Shown: positions 1-9,659, counted from the first letter of the stretch. The stretch: 64,000 bases of DNA from UBA2330 sp049293015 (GCA_049293015.1 JBATSB010000141.1:1-64000); one strand, 5' to 3'. Notes: generated from the sequence alone by a model not told the origin. Numbers and translations: made by a program.

Positions 1-31
1 AAAAATATTTAGAAATTTAAATTACAATACA

Positions 32-461
32 ATGAAAACAAAAATTTTAATTTCGTTAAGTTTATTTTTTGAGCCGTCGTTCGTGTTCCAAAAAGTTTGC
101 GAATATTAAAAGTGAATTTGAATCAAATACTACTGCAAACTTTTTGGCCACCAACAACCTAAGATCAATAGCACGATATACGGACAAGTAATTCTCTGAA
201 ATACTAAACTCATCAATAACAATCTACTCAATAAACTTCAGTCTTCCTAAAGAAGGAAAAGTAAATTTAATAATTTATGATATTCTTGGTAGAGAGGTCA
301 GAAGACTTTTGAATAATGAATTCAAGACGGCTGGAATTTATTCTATGGATTTCAATGGAGTTGGATTGTCGAGCGGAGTTTATTTTTATAAATTGTCATC
401 GGAGACATTATCAGGAGGGAAGGAATTTTCGGTGACGAAGCGTATGGTACTTCTTAAATAA
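32..461 (+). pseudogene. Remnant of a T9SS-exported protein gene (signal-peptide start and sorting tail only)
   Basis: An ATG at 32 opens a frame reading MKTKILISLSLFF, a typical export-signal start, but it hits a TAA soon after entering a hairpin element that begins at 71. From about 192 to the TAA at 459-461 another frame encodes a clear T9SS C-terminal sorting tail: INFSLPKEGKVNLIIYD, then ILGREVRRLL, LSSGVYFYKLS and the end KRMVLLK. The usual QNxPNPFNP motif and the whole secreted domain are absent. I infer a secreted-protein gene whose middle was deleted and replaced by, or collapsed around, the hairpin element. A terminator-like hairpin follows at 508-545. The tail is certain; joining it to the start at 32 is inference. 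Confidence 0.6.
71..160. repeat. Dispersed hairpin repeat, copy A
   Basis: The left arm at about 71-100 contains GTTCCAAAAAGTTTGC and the right arm at about 135-159 contains GCAAACTTTTTGG followed by CCACCAACAACC. The arms pair over at least 12 bases around CAAAAAGTTTGC. Similar arms recur at 45497-45588, 53006-53090, 62004-62063 and 62174-62261. Here the element sits between the two surviving ends of the broken T9SS gene. Confidence 0.75.
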
Positions 462-493
462 ATTTCAAATTACGAATTTCAAATTACAAATAG
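461..493. repeat. Heptanucleotide tandem tract
   Basis: Degenerate seven-base units (AATTTCA, AATTACG, AATTTCA, AATTACA) run directly from the stop codon of the remnant gene. A related, less regular tract lies at about 699-757. Similar tracts recur across the window. Confidence 0.7.
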
Positions 494-507
494 TTAGTAT
501 TTATGAT

Positions 508-545
508 CTCCCGTAAAGATTAATTTCTCTTTGCGGGAGTTTTTA
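508..545 (+). terminator. Probable intrinsic terminator
   Basis: CTCCCGTAAAGA at 508-519 pairs with TCTTTGCGGGAG at 528-539 (one G-T wobble), followed by a T run to 545. It lies just after the T9SS remnant and would end + strand transcription. The rest of 546-750 shows no gene. Confidence 0.65.
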
Positions 546-750
546 TAATTTTGAACAAAAGCTTTTCGGATGAAGGAATCTCCGGTTTTCTTATATATAT
601 TTATATGAAAATTCTGTCGTGAATTCGGAGATTGCTTCGCTACGCTCGCAAAATCATATTTTACAAATTTCCGCAGAGTCCGAAAAACACGTGTAATCAA
701 TTTTTAATTTTCAATTTGTAATGTACAATGTATTTTAGAATTCTTAATTT

Positions 751-2265
751 TCAATAGTTATCTATCTGTGCTCTCTGAAGTTTACCGGAATAGTCGATAT
801 AGACTGCTTTCCATTCAGTATAAAAATCATACACAGTCCAGCCGCCTTCACGATGTCCATTGCCTGTTTGTTTTACACCGCCGAACGGCATGTGAGCCTC
901 AGCTCCGATAGTAGCACCATTTACATAAGTGATACCGGCTTTTATATCTCTAACAGCTTTGAAAGCATCGTTAATATTTTTGGTAAAGATACTTGAAGAC
1001 AATCCGTACTTGGTATCATTCAGAATATTGATTGCATCTTCAAGGTCATTACATTTTATCACTGACAGTACAGGACCGAAAATTTCTTCCTGCTCGATCC
1101 TCATACCGGGTTTTACATCTGTGAAGATAGTTGGTTTATAGAACCAGCCGTCAGCAAGTTCACCGTCAGTAGCAAATTCACCTCCGCATAGAAGAGTTGC
1201 TTTATCTTCTTCGAGACCGATCTTTACATATGAGTGAACAGAATCACGCTGAGTTTCACTAACACAAGGTCCGATTTGATTTTCAGGATCATTACCATAT
1301 CCGAGTTTTAAAGTCTTAGCTTTTTCAGAAAGCATATTCACAAATTGATCGTGAATATCTTTATGAAGAATAAGTCTTGATGTCGCAGTACATCTCTGTC
1401 CCGTAGTTCCGAAAGCTCCCCATAACACAGCTTCCAGAGCTAGTTCTAAGTCAGCATCATCCATAACTATCTGTGCATTCTTTCCGCCGAGCTCAAGAGA
1501 AACTCTTTTGAGATCTCCGCCGGCTACTTCATTGATTCTTTTTCCAACCTGAGTCGAGCCTGTGAATGAAATAAGATCGACATCCGGATGTGATATGATA
1601 GCTTCGCCGACAATTCTACCTTTTCCATGAACGATATTTACAACGCCCGGAATGTAATCTTTTCCGAGAACTTCTTTAATGGAAGATTCAATAATTTCAA
1701 TTAAAGTCGCAGCTGTTTTGGGAGTGAGTTCTGCAGGTTTAAAGACACAAGTATTTCCGCAAACAAGAGCCGGGAACATTTTCCATGTTGGAATAGCCAT
1801 CGGGAAATTCCACGGTGTAATAAATCCTCCAACACCAATAGGTACTCTAAAGCTGAGGTTCATTTTATTCTGGAGTTCGCTCGGTGCATTTAATCCGAAA
1901 AGTCTTCTTCCTTCTGAAGCTGCATAATAAGCTGTATCAATTCCTTCCTGCACATCACCTTTTGTTTCAGCAAAGACCTTTCCCATTTCTCTTGTCATTT
2001 CAAAAGCGATCTCGTCTTTTCTTTCCGACATTTTATCACCTACTACTTTAAGTATATCGCCTCTCTTTGGTGCTGGTACGAGACGCCATTTATCAAAAGC
2101 TGCTTTAGCTGCTGCTACTGCTTCATTAACGTCATCCTTGTTAGATGATGGAAATATTCCGATCAGGTCTTCATTCCATTTAGCCGGATTTCTATTTTCA
2201 AATGTTTCACTTCCGGAAGAATTTTTCCATTCACCGTTTATTAGATTTTTAAATATTTCTGCCAT
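751..2265 (-). CDS. Aldehyde dehydrogenase family protein (NAD(P)+)
   Basis: A full-length ALDH of 504 residues, the usual family size. It oxidises an aldehyde to a carboxylate with NAD(P)+ in the cytoplasm. Visible motifs are PWNFP (about 151-155, with the oxyanion-hole Asn153), FKPAELTP (substrate/cofactor region), FTGST (234-238), the general base in LELGGK (Glu258), and the catalytic Cys292 in TGQRCTATSR. The QRCTATSR form resembles semialdehyde-dehydrogenase-like members (for example the ketoglutarate-semialdehyde subgroup), but the substrate cannot be fixed from sequence alone. It is transcribed alone; its divergent neighbour is the DinB-fold gene. The ATG start has only a weak AGGA about 14 bases upstream. 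Family certain, substrate unknown. Confidence 0.93.
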   Translation of the reverse strand: MAEIFKNLINGEWKNSSGSETFENRNPAKWNEDLIGIFPSSNKDDVNEAVAAAKAAFDKWRLVPAPKRGDILKVVGDKMSERKDEIAFEMTREMGKVFAETKGDVQEGIDTAYYAASEGRRLFGLNAPSELQNKMNLSFRVPIGVGGFITPWNFPMAIPTWKMFPALVCGNTCVFKPAELTPKTAATLIEIIESSIKEVLGKDYIPGVVNIVHGKGRIVGEAIISHPDVDLISFTGSTQVGKRINEVAGGDLKRVSLELGGKNAQIVMDDADLELALEAVLWGAFGTTGQRCTATSRLILHKDIHDQFVNMLSEKAKTLKLGYGNDPENQIGPCVSETQRDSVHSYVKIGLEEDKATLLCGGEFATDGELADGWFYKPTIFTDVKPGMRIEQEEIFGPVLSVIKCNDLEDAINILNDTKYGLSSSIFTKNINDAFKAVRDIKAGITYVNGATIGAEAHMPFGGVKQTGNGHREGGWTVYDFYTEWKAVYIDYSGKLQRAQIDNY

Positions 2266-2461
2266 TTTATTTTATTATCCTGTTTTGTTTTATAATCTGT
2301 CAACTTAACTATTATGATGTTTTATAGAAATTGATTTAAAAATACTTTCGTAAAAATCTATTTATATTAATCTGAAGATCTTTTTAAAAATACTGACAAA
2401 ATTCAATTTGAATTATGATCATAAATCAATATTTTATTTTTTTATAAATTAAGATTAAACA

Positions 2462-2980
2462 ATGAAACGATCAGAACTAGCAAGTTTGCCTGAGTATTTT
2501 GGAGATTACATAAAAGAAGTCGATGATATAGATCTGATATCTGCTTTGGTGAAATACGGTCCGGAAATGTTTGTTAAAGATCTGCCAACTTTAGAAAAGA
2601 TTGGAGGAAACATATATTCTGAAAGCAAATGGACGATCAAACAGATACTGCAGCATATGGCTGACGCTGAGAGAGTATTTCTTTTCAGAGCATTAAGTTT
2701 TGCTCGAAAGGATGAATCATTGCTGCCGTCTTTTGACGAAAATTTATATGTTGAGACTTCAGATTCGAACAGAAGAAGTTTGAATGAGATACTTACTGAA
2801 TTTGAGAGTATTAGGAATTCTGCTCTTACATTATTTCAGGGATTTACAGAGGAAATGCTATCAAGGACGGGGAATTGTTCGGGAAGGGAAATTTCTGTAG
2901 CTGCAACAGGCTTTGTAATTGCCGGACATTCATTACATCATTATAAGGTGATAAGAGAGAGATATTTTTCATTGGCGTAA
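2462..2980 (+). CDS. DinB-family four-helix protein (putative metal-dependent, YfiT/DinB_2-like)
   Basis: 172 residues with the DinB/YfiT four-helix layout. His65 in QHMADAER and the HxxxH pair His156/His160 in GHSLHHYK form the family's expected three-His metal site. Members include bacillithiol- or mycothiol-dependent transferases and many uncharacterised damage-inducible proteins; a small-molecule transferase role is possible but unproven here. It is a single gene, divergent from the aldehyde dehydrogenase, with an ATG start preceded by A/T-rich sequence and no clear Shine-Dalgarno. Downstream, 2981-3349 holds palindromic repeats and no gene. The family call is good; the function is open. 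Confidence 0.8.
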   Translation: MKRSELASLPEYFGDYIKEVDDIDLISALVKYGPEMFVKDLPTLEKIGGNIYSESKWTIKQILQHMADAERVFLFRALSFARKDESLLPSFDENLYVETSDSNRRSLNEILTEFESIRNSALTLFQGFTEEMLSRTGNCSGREISVAATGFVIAGHSLHHYKVIRERYFSLA

Positions 2981-3002
2981 TGAAGTGATAGGTTTTGTGG
3001 AT

Positions 3003-3133
3003 TGGGATAAACCGTTTTAACGGTTTATGAAGCTGCTGTATAGATGCAAAGAAGTGTATGTGATAATTGTAGTTTTGGATAAACCGTTTTAACGGTTTAC
3101 GCAGAGTCGGTATAGATGCAAAGAAGTGTATGT
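3003..3133. repeat. About 72-bp tandem duplication, each unit with a palindrome
   Basis: Two tandem units share GGATAAACCGTTTTAACGGT near their start and TATAGATGCAAAGAAGTGTA near their end (3040-3059 and 3110-3129). The unit length is about 70-72 bases. The palindromes lie at 3007-3028 and 3079-3100, each with arms of about 10 bases around a TT centre. Confidence 0.8.
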
Positions 3134-3199
3134 GGTTTTACATTACATCGGAAATTTTAAAATGGGAGAATCTCTAATATTAAAGAATTTATAGTTGAC

Positions 3200-3221
3200 A
3201 TAAACCGTTTAAACGGTTTAT
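3200..3221. repeat. AAACCGTTTAAACGGTTT palindrome, third copy
   Basis: A perfect 22-bp palindrome of the same family as those at 3007 and 3079, in non-coding sequence between the DinB-fold gene and the FG-GAP gene. Confidence 0.85.
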
Positions 3222-3325
3222 ATCAGACCACAGCAGTATCCGAATTCAACTCTCTGTTAATTTGAAGACCTGTCATTTATAAATTAATCTCAAACCTGAA
3301 TCTACAAATTTCAGTTCTTACTATA

Positions 3326-3347
3326 ATAAACCGTTAAAACGGTTTAT
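3326..3347. repeat. AAACCGTTAAAACGGTTT palindrome, fourth copy
   Basis: Same stem with an AA centre, so in opposite orientation to the first two copies. It ends three bases before the stop codon of the minus-strand FG-GAP gene, so it would form a stem just past that stop in the mRNA, but no T run follows it. Confidence 0.85.
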
Positions 3348-3349
3348 CC

Positions 3350-4840
3350 TCACTTCAAAAGTACCAACTTCTTTGTCATAACTTTATCTCCGCCATTCAC
3401 AGACAGCTTATAATAATATACCCCACCAGCTAATCTACTTCCGTCAAACTTAACACTGTATTCACCCGATCCCTGATTTTCATTTACTAAAACTCCTACA
3501 AGCTTTCCCTGTATATCATATATTTTTAACTCTGTATAACCAGCTTCACTCAATTCATATTTAATAATTGTCTCAGGATTAAACGGATTTGGAAAATTCT
3601 GATGTAGTTTAAAACGTACAGGATTTTCATTCTCAGTATTAAAAATTTGCACAGCCCCTGTATCATTTCTAATTAACAATCTGTCCGTCTCAGTAGTCTG
3701 CTGTGCCGTATGTCTGTTTTGCAAATACAGATCCGTTAGTCCGTCATTATTTAAATCCGCTCCAAATACGCCGATTCCTTCTGCTACTGTATTTGGAGGG
3801 AGTACTGTATTTGTCACTTCTGTAAAAATTCCAATGCCGTTATTCTCGAATATTTTTATTGGTCTGTTAAAAAATATATTGGAAGTTATAAGATCCAGAT
3901 CATTATCAAAATCAATATCTTCAAATATTCCTTCCGTTGTCTGTTCATTATCAACTGGTAAGTTGGTTGATGTTACATCTGTAAAAATTCCAATGCCGTT
4001 ATTCAATAAAAGCCTGTCCTGTCTAGTCCTGCCGGGTATGAATGCAACGTTTGCAAAAAAAATATCAGGATCATGATCTCCGTCTACATCTCCTAAAGTA
4101 ACTTTCCTTGTCTCTTCAGTCTGTGATGAAGGTAGCCTCTGTGAAGTTTCATCTGAGAAGATACCATCTCCGTTATTTATATAAATTTTATTTCCGTCTT
4201 CATTTCCTGCAACCAGATCTTTATCTCCGTCACCGTCTATGTCTGCAAGTTTCAGATCCTGATTGACATTGGATTCTGTTGGAAGTCTCTGCCCTGTTTC
4301 ATTTGTAAATGTAGAATCACCGTTATTTATCAATATTAAATCCTGACCTGCGTTTCCTAATATTATATCCGGAAGTGAATCATTGTTTATATCCTCTGCA
4401 AGAACAGCATTTGCAATGCTGCTCGGAAGTCTGTTATTCATATTACTGAAACTTCCGTTTCCATTATTGAAATATAATTCATGTATTGCATTATCCTCAC
4501 TTGCAAATACAATATCATTAAATCCGTCTCCGTTAAAATCTGCAATTCCGATATCTTCACTGTCGTAATTAAATTGTGGAAGGTTTCCCAAAGTACCGTC
4601 GGTAAACTGTCCGCTTCCATTATTAATAAGTATCTTATTAGGTGCAAATTCCCTTGCCAGTACAATATCCGGATCTCCGTCATTATCAAGATCTCCTGCC
4701 ACCGCATCCATAGTCGGACCTGTTACTGTCTGTATTGGTAAATTTGATTTAGTTACATCTGTAAATAAAATAACTCCACTCTGATTTGTAAAAGAAATTG
4801 TAGAAATCAGTATGAAGATAATAAATAAAATTGTATTCAT
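3350..4840 (-). CDS. Secreted FG-GAP/VCBS-repeat protein with T9SS sorting tail
   Basis: 496 residues. An N-terminal hydrophobic signal (about 1-20) is followed by at least seven FG-GAP/VCBS-type calcium-binding repeats, visible as DLDNDGDPDIVLA, DFNGDGFNDIVFA, DINNDSLPDIILG, DIDGDGDKDLVAG, DVDGDHDPDIF, DIDFDNDLDLI and DLNNDGLTDLYL. Such repeats build a beta-propeller. The last 85 or so residues are a type A T9SS sorting domain: LHQNFPNPFNPETIIKYEL, then LKIYDIQGKLV, GGVYYYKLS and a final KKLVLLK. Export to the cell surface or medium by T9SS is expected; the ligand is unknown. Transcribed alone. A palindrome lies immediately past the stop codon. Confidence 0.9.
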   Translation of the reverse strand: MNTILFIIFILISTISFTNQSGVILFTDVTKSNLPIQTVTGPTMDAVAGDLDNDGDPDIVLAREFAPNKILINNGSGQFTDGTLGNLPQFNYDSEDIGIADFNGDGFNDIVFASEDNAIHELYFNNGNGSFSNMNNRLPSSIANAVLAEDINNDSLPDIILGNAGQDLILINNGDSTFTNETGQRLPTESNVNQDLKLADIDGDGDKDLVAGNEDGNKIYINNGDGIFSDETSQRLPSSQTEETRKVTLGDVDGDHDPDIFFANVAFIPGRTRQDRLLLNNGIGIFTDVTSTNLPVDNEQTTEGIFEDIDFDNDLDLITSNIFFNRPIKIFENNGIGIFTEVTNTVLPPNTVAEGIGVFGADLNNDGLTDLYLQNRHTAQQTTETDRLLIRNDTGAVQIFNTENENPVRFKLHQNFPNPFNPETIIKYELSEAGYTELKIYDIQGKLVGVLVNENQGSGEYSVKFDGSRLAGGVYYYKLSVNGGDKVMTKKLVLLK

Positions 4841-4982
4841 AATATTTAATGTTTGTTTATTTTATATTGGTTTTTTTTAATAATATTGAAATTATACTCA
4901 AACAAAAACCCGTTTCCAAGGATTTTAAGTTATAAATTGCATTAAGTTTCCATTTTCTTTAATTTGCTTTAAAATTCTTTTG

Positions 4983-5456
4983 ATGCACAGAAAGACAGCC
5001 CTTATTTTTATATTATTTACACTGGTTTATTTTACTCCCGGTAATAAAGCCGTTTCTCAGGATAAATGGTGGAAAGAAAAAAACTTTAAGAATGAACACC
5101 TTAGAGCAAAATATGACTTGTGTAAAAAAACATTTAAAGATATCGGTTATGGCTTTTCTATAAGTAATGTTAATCATATTAATCAGTATTTTGATGAACA
5201 GGTTTATCTGAATATTATCAGCACCGAGAAAGGATATTATAGTCCTAATCAGGCTGAAATTATTATTACGGAATTTATGGATTATTTTAATGTTGATGAA
5301 TTCAAATTCATTACTTCAAAAAGATATAATACTTATGCATTTGTCAATGGAAAATATTCTTATAGACTGGGTAATGGAAAAAGAACTCTTGATGTTACTA
5401 TCTCATTGAAATATCTTAATAATAAGTGGTATTTAGACCAGATTAATATTAATTGA
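4983..5456 (+). CDS. Small exported protein, DUF4783-like
   Basis: 157 residues with an N-terminal signal (HRKTALIFILFTLVYFTPG) and a likely cleavage after AVSQ. The remainder resembles the Bacteroidota DUF4783 fold: a conserved SxxQAExIITEFM-type stretch followed by a short beta-rich part with YSYRLGNGKRTLDV and a final WYLDQININ. No enzymatic residues are evident. A TTG directly precedes the ATG at 4983; I prefer the ATG. It ends about 50 bases before the large kinase gene and may be co-transcribed with it. Periplasmic location is inferred. Confidence 0.65.
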   Translation: MHRKTALIFILFTLVYFTPGNKAVSQDKWWKEKNFKNEHLRAKYDLCKKTFKDIGYGFSISNVNHINQYFDEQVYLNIISTEKGYYSPNQAEIIITEFMDYFNVDEFKFITSKRYNTYAFVNGKYSYRLGNGKRTLDVTISLKYLNNKWYLDQININ

Positions 5457-5506
5457 TTAAATAGTTTGAATTTTGAAAATCTAATTTTCTTTAAATCATT
5501 TTAGAT

Positions 5507-8500
5507 TTGGATCAGATAAATAGAAAATCTATAAAATCTATATTGAGTCTTTTTGACAGGCGGTTAAAAATTTTGATTTTAATCGCTTTTTTATTTATTG
5601 CATGGCTTGCTGTTGTCAATGTTTTTTCCGGGTATATTAAATCGGAAACTGAAAAAAACTGGGGTGAAATTTCTACGGAAAAAAATGAACAAAGAGTTGA
5701 GACTGTAAATAGTCTGTTTCTCTCTGATCTGGATAATCTGAATGAACTTTCTAATAACATCTCAAAAAATACCGAAATTATTGACCTTATCAGAAAAAGT
5801 GAATCAAAAAAATTATTTGAAACACTTATTAATCTGAACCTGAATCAAAGTAATAATACGCAATATGAATTTTATAACTCACGACTCGAACTTCTGGCAT
5901 TCTCCGGCAGAAAACTCGGATCGGATTTTTACTCTCTTAATAAATCCATAAATGGTAAAAGATTTTCTGTCTTAAAAGAAATTGGATTTTATACATATCT
6001 GATTATTTACTCACCGGTTTATGACCAGGAAAATCAGTCTGTTATTGGCGTATCTCTTACCGCCGAACTCATAGACATTAAATATCAAATTGATAATAAA
6101 TTTTTTAAAAACTCCGGTCTGTTATATAATATCAGCAAAGAAACTGATATAAGACCTGAACTCTTTCCTTCTAATGTAATTTCCGGTAAAATAGAAGTAA
6201 ACTCCTCCAATCCCGAAGATTTTATTCAGGTAGATCTTAAAGGACTTGAGAAAGAGATTATTGGTGTTATACTTATTCCAAAATATAATGAACTGAATCA
6301 TATTTCCGAGATAGATGATTTTACTTTAAGGCTGAACTCTGTTCTCATTTTTGGTTTATCTGTAATAATTTTTCTTATGATCTATAAATTCATTTTCAAA
6401 ATTAATTCTTCGCTGTTAAAATTTACTCTTTTCTCTGCTGTATTGATCTTTTTTAGATACTTATGGCTAGAATTTGATTTTCCGTCAAAAACTTTCGCTT
6501 CAGATCTTTTCTCTCCTGGCTATTATGCTTCTGTCTTTGGTAATGGTATCGCCAGATCTATTGGTGAATTATTTGTTACTTCTGTTGTCATTCTGATTAT
6601 TGCTCTGTTTGGATTTAATACTGTTTTGAGAAATAAATTTGTTTCTAAAAATAATTTTGATTTTATAAAAACATTAAAAATTATTTTTTCCGTAATTCTT
6701 TTTTTTGCACTCATTTATGGATTTGGTGCAGTTATACAAAGCGTTGTATTTGATTCCAATATGAAGTTTTTTGATAAATCTAATATCATTCCCGGGTCTG
6801 AATTATTTTTTATTCAACTTGTCATTCTTATCCTTACTGTTTCTTTTTTTATTTTTCTAATATCTCTAGTTATTCATATCTATAAATATTCATTACTTCC
6901 TGTTTTTAGTAAAAAAACAATTAGAAATTTTGCTCCTCTTTTTACCCTGCTTATCCTGCTTGTGATCAATCAGATCTTTACTGTTTTCGATGTGAATTTT
7001 TATATCAATATTCTATTCAGAATTATTATTATAGTTTCAGTTTTCCTCTTTGGGTCATACATAGGGTGGAAACTTTATAAATTTAAAAATTACAATGTCT
7101 ACTCGCTGAAAAATTTTTCTGTCCTGCTTCTGATATGTATAATTACAATTCCTGGTATTCTGCTCGAAAATATTACTTCGCAGGAAACAAGGTATGTCGA
7201 GCTGATCGGTAATAAAATTGCCGATAAAGATGATGATAAAATAAAATTTCTACTGCTAACTGAATTATCAGATATTTCTAACGATAAAAAGATCGAGAAT
7301 AATATTAGAAATAAAAACAAACTAAAAGAACTGGCATTTTCTATCTGGAATGAAAGTAAATTCAGTGAAGAAAATTTGAATACTTCAGTTATAATTCTTG
7401 ATACTAATAAAAAAGTTGTAAGTGACTTTATGTTTAATTCTAATACGATGATACTTGATTCAATTATTACTTTTGCAAATAATGAATATTTTATAAAAAA
7501 AGAATCTCTTGAAAATATTCCCGACTCATCCGATTTTACTGACTCTCTTTCTGTAACTGATGATCCTGAGAATGAAGAAGAAATGGATTTTTCTGAAGAA
7601 AGTTTTAAAGAAGATCTTAATAATCTTTTTATTACAGATAAAATTCTGATCCTTAATAATGAAGAAGAAAATTATTATCTCGGAATTGTACCTGTTGAAA
7701 GAGTAGATCTAAAAAATACTATATACGAAACCAATCTGGGTTACTTACTTGTCGCCGTTCAGTATGAATCTAAAAATCTTCTGCAGCAGTCTTCTGTACA
7801 AATATTCAAAACTTATTCACGGGATAATCTTTTTGATAAACTTATTTCTGAACCTGTAATTACCGAATATGTGAATGGAGAAATCGTAAGTTCTACTAGC
7901 CGTGACCTGACTAAATCAAACACTCTCTCTCTGAATGTATTTCGTGATGCTGTTAAATACAAAGATGAAAAATCTGACTGGAGATATGAAGTAATTAACA
8001 ATGAAAAATTCAGATCATTCTATATATTAGATCGAAACAAAGATAAATCTATGAATGAAAGGATCTATTCCGTCAGTCTGAAAAGAAATGATGTCAAGCT
8101 GACTTTTTTCTTTTATCTGAAATTTACTTTGTTTGCATTTTTAATATATATGGTTGTCTTTGTTATAAAACTACTTCAGATATTTTTTAGCCTTAAAGAA
8201 CTAAAACCGAACTTTCGTGAAAAACTTTTTGCATCATTCTTTCTTGTATCTGTAATTCCTATTGTACTGCTAGCTATATATACAAGAAGTTTTATAAAAG
8301 AAAAATATGATATCAATTTTCAAAATCAGATCATTTCTGATCTTAATCTTGTTTCACAAAGTCTAAAAAATCTGAATCTGAATCAACTTGATTCTGACTC
8401 TCTAAGTGTCCGCGGTAAGAAAATTTTTACTGCTAATTTATTTCCGTCTGATAAAAATTTTAATTTATATATTAATACTGATCTTGTCTCTACAACTAAT

Positions 8501-9658
8501 GATGAACTTTACAAATCTGATCTCCTCGATTCAAGAGTTGATGCTGAAGCTTACTATAATATAAATTATATGCGGAAAGATTTCTTTATAAAAAATGAAG
8601 AGATTGGTGCTTATTCTTTTATCGTAGGTTATAAACCTTACTTTGATCTGAAGAATAATGTTGTTGGGATCATGTCGTCTCAAACACTTTATAAACAAAA
8701 TGAACTCAGCGAAGAGCTGACAGAAATTCTAACTTTTATTTTCGGTATTTATTTAATTGTTGTAATCATACTTCTTGTTTTTGTTTCTATTATGACTGAC
8801 AGATTCTCACAACCAATTATGAAATTAAAATATGCAACCGAAAGAATTTCAAAAGGCGACAGTAATGTAGCCATCGATATCAAACGAAAGGATGAGATCG
8901 GAAATCTTGTTGATTCTTTTAATATTATGTCACGAGAGCTTGAATCTTCAAAAGTAAAATTAAAAAGAGCTGAAAGAGAAGCCGCCTGGAGAGATATTGC
9001 CAGACGCGTTGCACATGAGATCAAAAATCCGCTGACACCAATGAAACTTTCCATTCAACATCTATTTGATGTATATGAAAATAAAACTCCTGAAGAATTC
9101 TCAGAAGTTTTAAAGAAGACAAGAAACATTATCATTAACGAAATTGATAAACTCAATAAAATTGCAACAGAGTTTTCAGATTTTGCAAAGCTTCCCGGAA
9201 AAAATTATACTCAAACTGATCTGAATGAGATCATAAGCGAGGTAATTTCACTATATAAACTTTCCCCCAATATTGATTTCGTTCAGGATCTGAATAATAA
9301 TATCGGATTTATCTCTGCTGATAAACAGGAGCTTAACAGGGTTTTTCAGAATCTTGTTAAAAATTCTGTTCAGTCTATTGATATAAATGGAAAAATCGAG
9401 ATCTCAACAAGAGAAAACGGTGACTTTATAATTGCTGAAGTAAAAGATAACGGATGCGGTATTGATCCCACTGTTATGAAAAATTTATTTGACCCAAACT
9501 TCTCAACAAAAACTACAGGTATGGGACTCGGATTATCCATTACTAAAAAATCTCTCGATGAAATGAAAGCTGAGATTAAATTTGAAAGCATATTAAACAA
9601 AGGTACTAATGTGATCATAAAATTTAAAAAAATAAATTCTAAGGCAAACAATTCTTAA
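5507..9658 (+). CDS. Very large NtrY-like membrane sensor histidine kinase
   Basis: 1383 residues, far larger than an ordinary NtrY. An N-terminal membrane segment (about 20-40) is followed by an extracytoplasmic sensing region, then a block of about eight membrane helices (about 275-555), a long extracytoplasmic region, further helices near 880-900 and 1080-1105, and a HAMP segment (RFSQPIMKLKYATERISKGD). The kinase core has an H box VAHEIKNPLTPMK with phospho-acceptor His1170, an N box NRVFQNLVKNSVQSID, and G boxes DNGCGIDP and TGMGLGLSI. HEIKNPLTPMK is characteristic of NtrY/AtoS-type kinases. No response regulator is next to it. The only plausible start is TTG; no ATG occurs near the N terminus. 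The following lipoprotein gene begins two bases after its stop, so the two are probably translationally coupled. Confidence 0.9.
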   Translation: MDQINRKSIKSILSLFDRRLKILILIAFLFIAWLAVVNVFSGYIKSETEKNWGEISTEKNEQRVETVNSLFLSDLDNLNELSNNISKNTEIIDLIRKSESKKLFETLINLNLNQSNNTQYEFYNSRLELLAFSGRKLGSDFYSLNKSINGKRFSVLKEIGFYTYLIIYSPVYDQENQSVIGVSLTAELIDIKYQIDNKFFKNSGLLYNISKETDIRPELFPSNVISGKIEVNSSNPEDFIQVDLKGLEKEIIGVILIPKYNELNHISEIDDFTLRLNSVLIFGLSVIIFLMIYKFIFKINSSLLKFTLFSAVLIFFRYLWLEFDFPSKTFASDLFSPGYYASVFGNGIARSIGELFVTSVVILIIALFGFNTVLRNKFVSKNNFDFIKTLKIIFSVILFFALIYGFGAVIQSVVFDSNMKFFDKSNIIPGSELFFIQLVILILTVSFFIFLISLVIHIYKYSLLPVFSKKTIRNFAPLFTLLILLVINQIFTVFDVNFYINILFRIIIIVSVFLFGSYIGWKLYKFKNYNVYSLKNFSVLLLICIITIPGILLENITSQETRYVELIGNKIADKDDDKIKFLLLTELSDISNDKKIENNIRNKNKLKELAFSIWNESKFSEENLNTSVIILDTNKKVVSDFMFNSNTMILDSIITFANNEYFIKKESLENIPDSSDFTDSLSVTDDPENEEEMDFSEESFKEDLNNLFITDKILILNNEEENYYLGIVPVERVDLKNTIYETNLGYLLVAVQYESKNLLQQSSVQIFKTYSRDNLFDKLISEPVITEYVNGEIVSSTSRDLTKSNTLSLNVFRDAVKYKDEKSDWRYEVINNEKFRSFYILDRNKDKSMNERIYSVSLKRNDVKLTFFFYLKFTLFAFLIYMVVFVIKLLQIFFSLKELKPNFREKLFASFFLVSVIPIVLLAIYTRSFIKEKYDINFQNQIISDLNLVSQSLKNLNLNQLDSDSLSVRGKKIFTANLFPSDKNFNLYINTDLVSTTNDELYKSDLLDSRVDAEAYYNINYMRKDFFIKNEEIGAYSFIVGYKPYFDLKNNVVGIMSSQTLYKQNELSEELTEILTFIFGIYLIVVIILLVFVSIMTDRFSQPIMKLKYATERISKGDSNVAIDIKRKDEIGNLVDSFNIMSRELESSKVKLKRAEREAAWRDIARRVAHEIKNPLTPMKLSIQHLFDVYENKTPEEFSEVLKKTRNIIINEIDKLNKIATEFSDFAKLPGKNYTQTDLNEIISEVISLYKLSPNIDFVQDLNNNIGFISADKQELNRVFQNLVKNSVQSIDINGKIEISTRENGDFIIAEVKDNGCGIDPTVMKNLFDPNFSTKTTGMGLGLSITKKSLDEMKAEIKFESILNKGTNVIIKFKKINSKANNS

Positions 9659-9659
9659 T

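Noticed and set aside
631..652. GCTTCGCTACGCTCGC stretch as a repeat element
   Set aside because: It looks like a common dispersed bacterial repeat but occurs once here, so I cannot support it from this window.
494..700. Minus-strand 68-codon ORF
   Set aside because: It crosses the terminator hairpin, has no family resemblance and no start signal; treated as chance.
3007..3347. Possible CRISPR array in the palindrome cluster
   Set aside because: Only four repeats, spacings of about 50, 100 and 105 bases, two within a tandem duplication, no cas genes, and the last copy is in the opposite orientation.
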